A stretch of 5,174 bases of DNA from Nitrospirota bacterium (GTDB lineage Bacteria > Nitrospirota > 9FT-COMBO-42-15 > HDB-SIOI813). Below are positions 4,968 through 5,174 of this stretch, in pieces. Location: positions 1-5,174 of the forward strand of contig JAHFER010000141.1 of the NCBI GenBank assembly GCA_023248365.1. The letters run 5' to 3'. The stretch's first letter is position 1; every line of letters begins with the position of its first letter. The translations under genes were made by a program, and so were the position numbers. Under the pieces are notes generated by a model. That model ran no database searches. It had not been told where the DNA came from and saw only the letters and a list, made by a program, of their open reading frames with translations.

Positions 4968-5012
4968 TGACACAAATAACAAACTTTCCTTTTTTTCTTT
5001 ACAATACAGTGT

Positions 5013-5042
5013 TTGAATATCATATAAATAGTGTGATATACT
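5013..5042 (+). promoter_or_regulatory. Sigma70-type promoter for the right-edge gene
   Basis: TTGAAT (5013-5018) and TATACT (5037-5042) are separated by 18 bp in an AT-rich stretch between cobO and the next gene. Predicted transcription start is near 5049, giving a leader of about 50 nt. TAGT (5029-5032) and ACTA (5040-5043) form a short inverted repeat overlapping the -10. Confidence 0.5.
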
Positions 5043-5097
5043 AAAGCAAGCTTAGGAAAACCATCCCTCTTAAAAGGAAGGAAACAAAGGTCCATTC

Positions 5098-5174
5098 ATG
5101 AATACAAAAGAATTCCAGAATGAAATCAAAATCCATATCGAGGCAAAGTATCCTGTTCTATGGCTCGTCTCCTT
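5098..5174 (+). CDS. Start of a probable AAA+ ATPase gene, cut by the right edge
   Basis: The frame stays open from the ATG at 5098 to the window end, giving 25 complete codons: MNTKEFQNEIKIHIEAKYPVLWLVS and on. AAAGG (5086-5090) stands 7 nt before the ATG, a good ribosome-binding site. The pattern of a short helix followed by I-x-A-x-YP-hydrophobic-V-S resembles the N-terminus of bacterial Ycf46-like AAA+ ATPases (typically ARYPLIYIVTWEE). That likeness is from memory over a very short stretch; no Walker motif lies in the window. The gene has its own upstream promoter candidate. Confidence 0.6.
   Translation, partial: MNTKEFQNEIKIHIEAKYPVLWLVS

Noticed and set aside
4361..4982. Minus-strand open frames opposite cobO
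   Set aside because: cobO carries full family motifs on the plus strand; the reverse frames have no features of their own.
4968..5012. A terminator after cobO in the T-rich stretch
   Set aside because: The T-rich run at 4985-5000 has no stable stem before it.

Overview
The window looks like chromosomal DNA from a free-living bacterium of moderate GC content. LexA, a bacterial-type corrinoid adenosyltransferase, sigma70-like promoters and a C-rich/G-rich hairpin repeat are all present. From memory, that combination with this repeat type suits Nitrospirota or a deltaproteobacterium-like lineage. The taxonomic guess is inference only; no rRNA or other marker gene is present.

The core is a minus-strand gene run from 4295 down to 162. 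In transcription order it holds lexA; a small RecA/Rad51-like protein with a degenerate ATPase site; a 92-residue protein beginning MGRTLPT; a DUF559 endonuclease-like gene that looks like an insertion; and a divergent family B DNA polymerase. The polymerase keeps the motif A aspartate and the second motif C aspartate, has lost the first motif C aspartate, and has lost the 3'-5' exonuclease residues. It resembles the archaeal PolB2/Dpo2 group and its few bacterial relatives. A LexA-headed operon with a RecA paralogue and a non-proofreading polymerase has the same logic as the lexA-imuA-imuB-dnaE2 mutagenesis cassettes, but is built from different proteins. I read it as a candidate SOS-controlled translesion or mutagenesis system. 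This is the main finding.

The lexA promoter is clear (TTGACA, 18-bp spacer, TATATT). A palindrome, ATACTA-N10-TAGTAT, fills its spacer, and the predicted transcription start falls on the A of the lexA ATG, so the mRNA is probably leaderless and autoregulated.

Three copies of a hairpin repeat (2472-2505, 2863-2895, 3181-3213) punctuate the operon. Two flank the DUF559 gene in inverted orientation. The copies supply the C-terminal residues and stop codon of the 92-residue protein, part of the RecA-like C-terminus, the ribosome-binding region of DUF559, and a hairpin over the likely ribosome-binding region of the polymerase.

The flanks are separate. Divergent from lexA is a cob(I)alamin adenosyltransferase gene (4377-4967, plus). 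After it come a sigma70-like promoter and the start of a probable AAA+ ATPase gene (5098 to the right edge). At the left edge, a minus-strand gene with a strong promoter and Shine-Dalgarno sequence begins at 11 or 14 and runs out of the window. I see no tRNA, rRNA or CRISPR array.
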